Made by a program: the position numbers and the translations under genes. Source: Ruminococcus sp. UBA4240 (GTDB lineage Bacteria; Bacillota; Clostridia; Oscillospirales; Ruminococcaceae). From it: DNA of 22,933 bases. The notes beneath the pieces were generated by a model that had not been told where the DNA came from, ran no database searches, and saw only the letters and a program-made list of their open reading frames with translations. Positions within the stretch are counted from its first letter, which is position 1, and each line of letters opens with the position of its first letter. This document shows positions 22,739 through 22,933 of the stretch, piece after piece. The stretch is taken from assembly GCA_002395525.1 (NCBI GenBank), contig DGXE01000020.1, positions 1 through 22,933 of the forward strand, written 5' to 3'.

Positions 22739-22933
22739 TTAGTATCTGTTTCCATATTCCTTTCGTGCTTCAGCCGTCCATTTAGAGATGAACTCTGTTT
22801 TTGCGTTTGTATAGCCATCTCGGTCATGTTCATATTGTTTCCAGAGCCGTAATTTCAATGCTTCATATTCTTTAGCCAATTCGGGATGCTCATTCATATA
22901 GTCTCGGAAATACAGCTCATCATTATCTCCGGT
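22739..22933 (-). CDS. GrpB-family protein, C-terminal fragment
   Basis: Sixty-four residues are visible up to a TAA stop at 22739-22741; the rest lies beyond the window edge. The segments DNDELYFRDYMNEHPELA, KEYEALKLRLWKQYEHDRDGY and AKTEFI follow the C-terminal pattern of GrpB/UPF0157 proteins, a family with a nucleotidyltransferase-like fold whose function is poorly defined. It is sometimes fused to dephospho-CoA kinase. The end is followed by a good terminator. The family call rests only on this C-terminal part. Confidence 0.85.
   Translation of the reverse strand, partial: TGDNDELYFRDYMNEHPELAKEYEALKLRLWKQYEHDRDGYTNAKTEFISKWTAEARKEYGNRY

Noticed and set aside
22552..22785. Plus-strand 77-codon open frame near the right end
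   Set aside because: No binding site or similarity, and it runs over the terminator and the end of the GrpB-like gene on the other strand.

Overview
The window looks like a chromosomal segment from an anaerobic Firmicute of the class Clostridia, most likely a Ruminococcus-type member of the Oscillospiraceae. This rests on strong purine-rich ribosome binding sites, moderately high GC, the trmD / small Cys-rich DUF6472-like gene / rsmA neighbourhood, a MoxR-DUF58-transglutaminase operon, UBA-like membrane proteins and a sigma-A type promoter. The placement is inferred from gene content and recalled family distributions, because no database search was possible. I saw no rRNA, tRNA, CRISPR array or recognisable insertion sequence transposase.

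Plus strand, 1-2940: the end of trmD is followed by a terminator-like hairpin. Next comes a DUF4143-type AAA ATPase gene bracketed by two 37-nt imperfect direct repeats, each itself an inverted repeat, so the unit looks like an inserted cassette. After it come a 57-residue four-cysteine protein and rsmA, whose start overlaps the small gene's stop by one base.

Plus strand, 3053-8484: a tightly packed run encodes a sugar-phosphate isomerase/epimerase-like TIM barrel, a 77-residue acidic protein, a ThuA-like protein, type II pantothenate kinase, an HPr-kinase-like P-loop protein, a PqqD domain fused to an S26-type serine protease, and a 44-residue peptide with a YxxP leader-like motif. The last three look like a compact, atypical RiPP (ribosomally made, post-translationally modified peptide) system and are the best candidate here for something undescribed. 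tgt (queuosine pathway) follows.

Plus strand, 8490-15238: a perfect 16-bp hairpin terminator and a near-consensus promoter precede an unrecognised 348-residue protein. Then come moxR, a DUF58 gene, a large transglutaminase-like membrane protein and a metallo-beta-lactamase-fold hydrolase, ending at a bidirectional terminator.

Minus strand, 22933-15297: the C-terminal end of a GrpB-family gene, two UBA-like membrane-protein genes in tandem, then a response regulator, histidine kinase, queF and dnaE. A 117-bp inverted-repeat element fits exactly between the queF stop codon and the dnaE leader. With tgt and queF both present, the window carries two steps of queuosine tRNA modification. TrmD and RsmA add tRNA and rRNA methylation.
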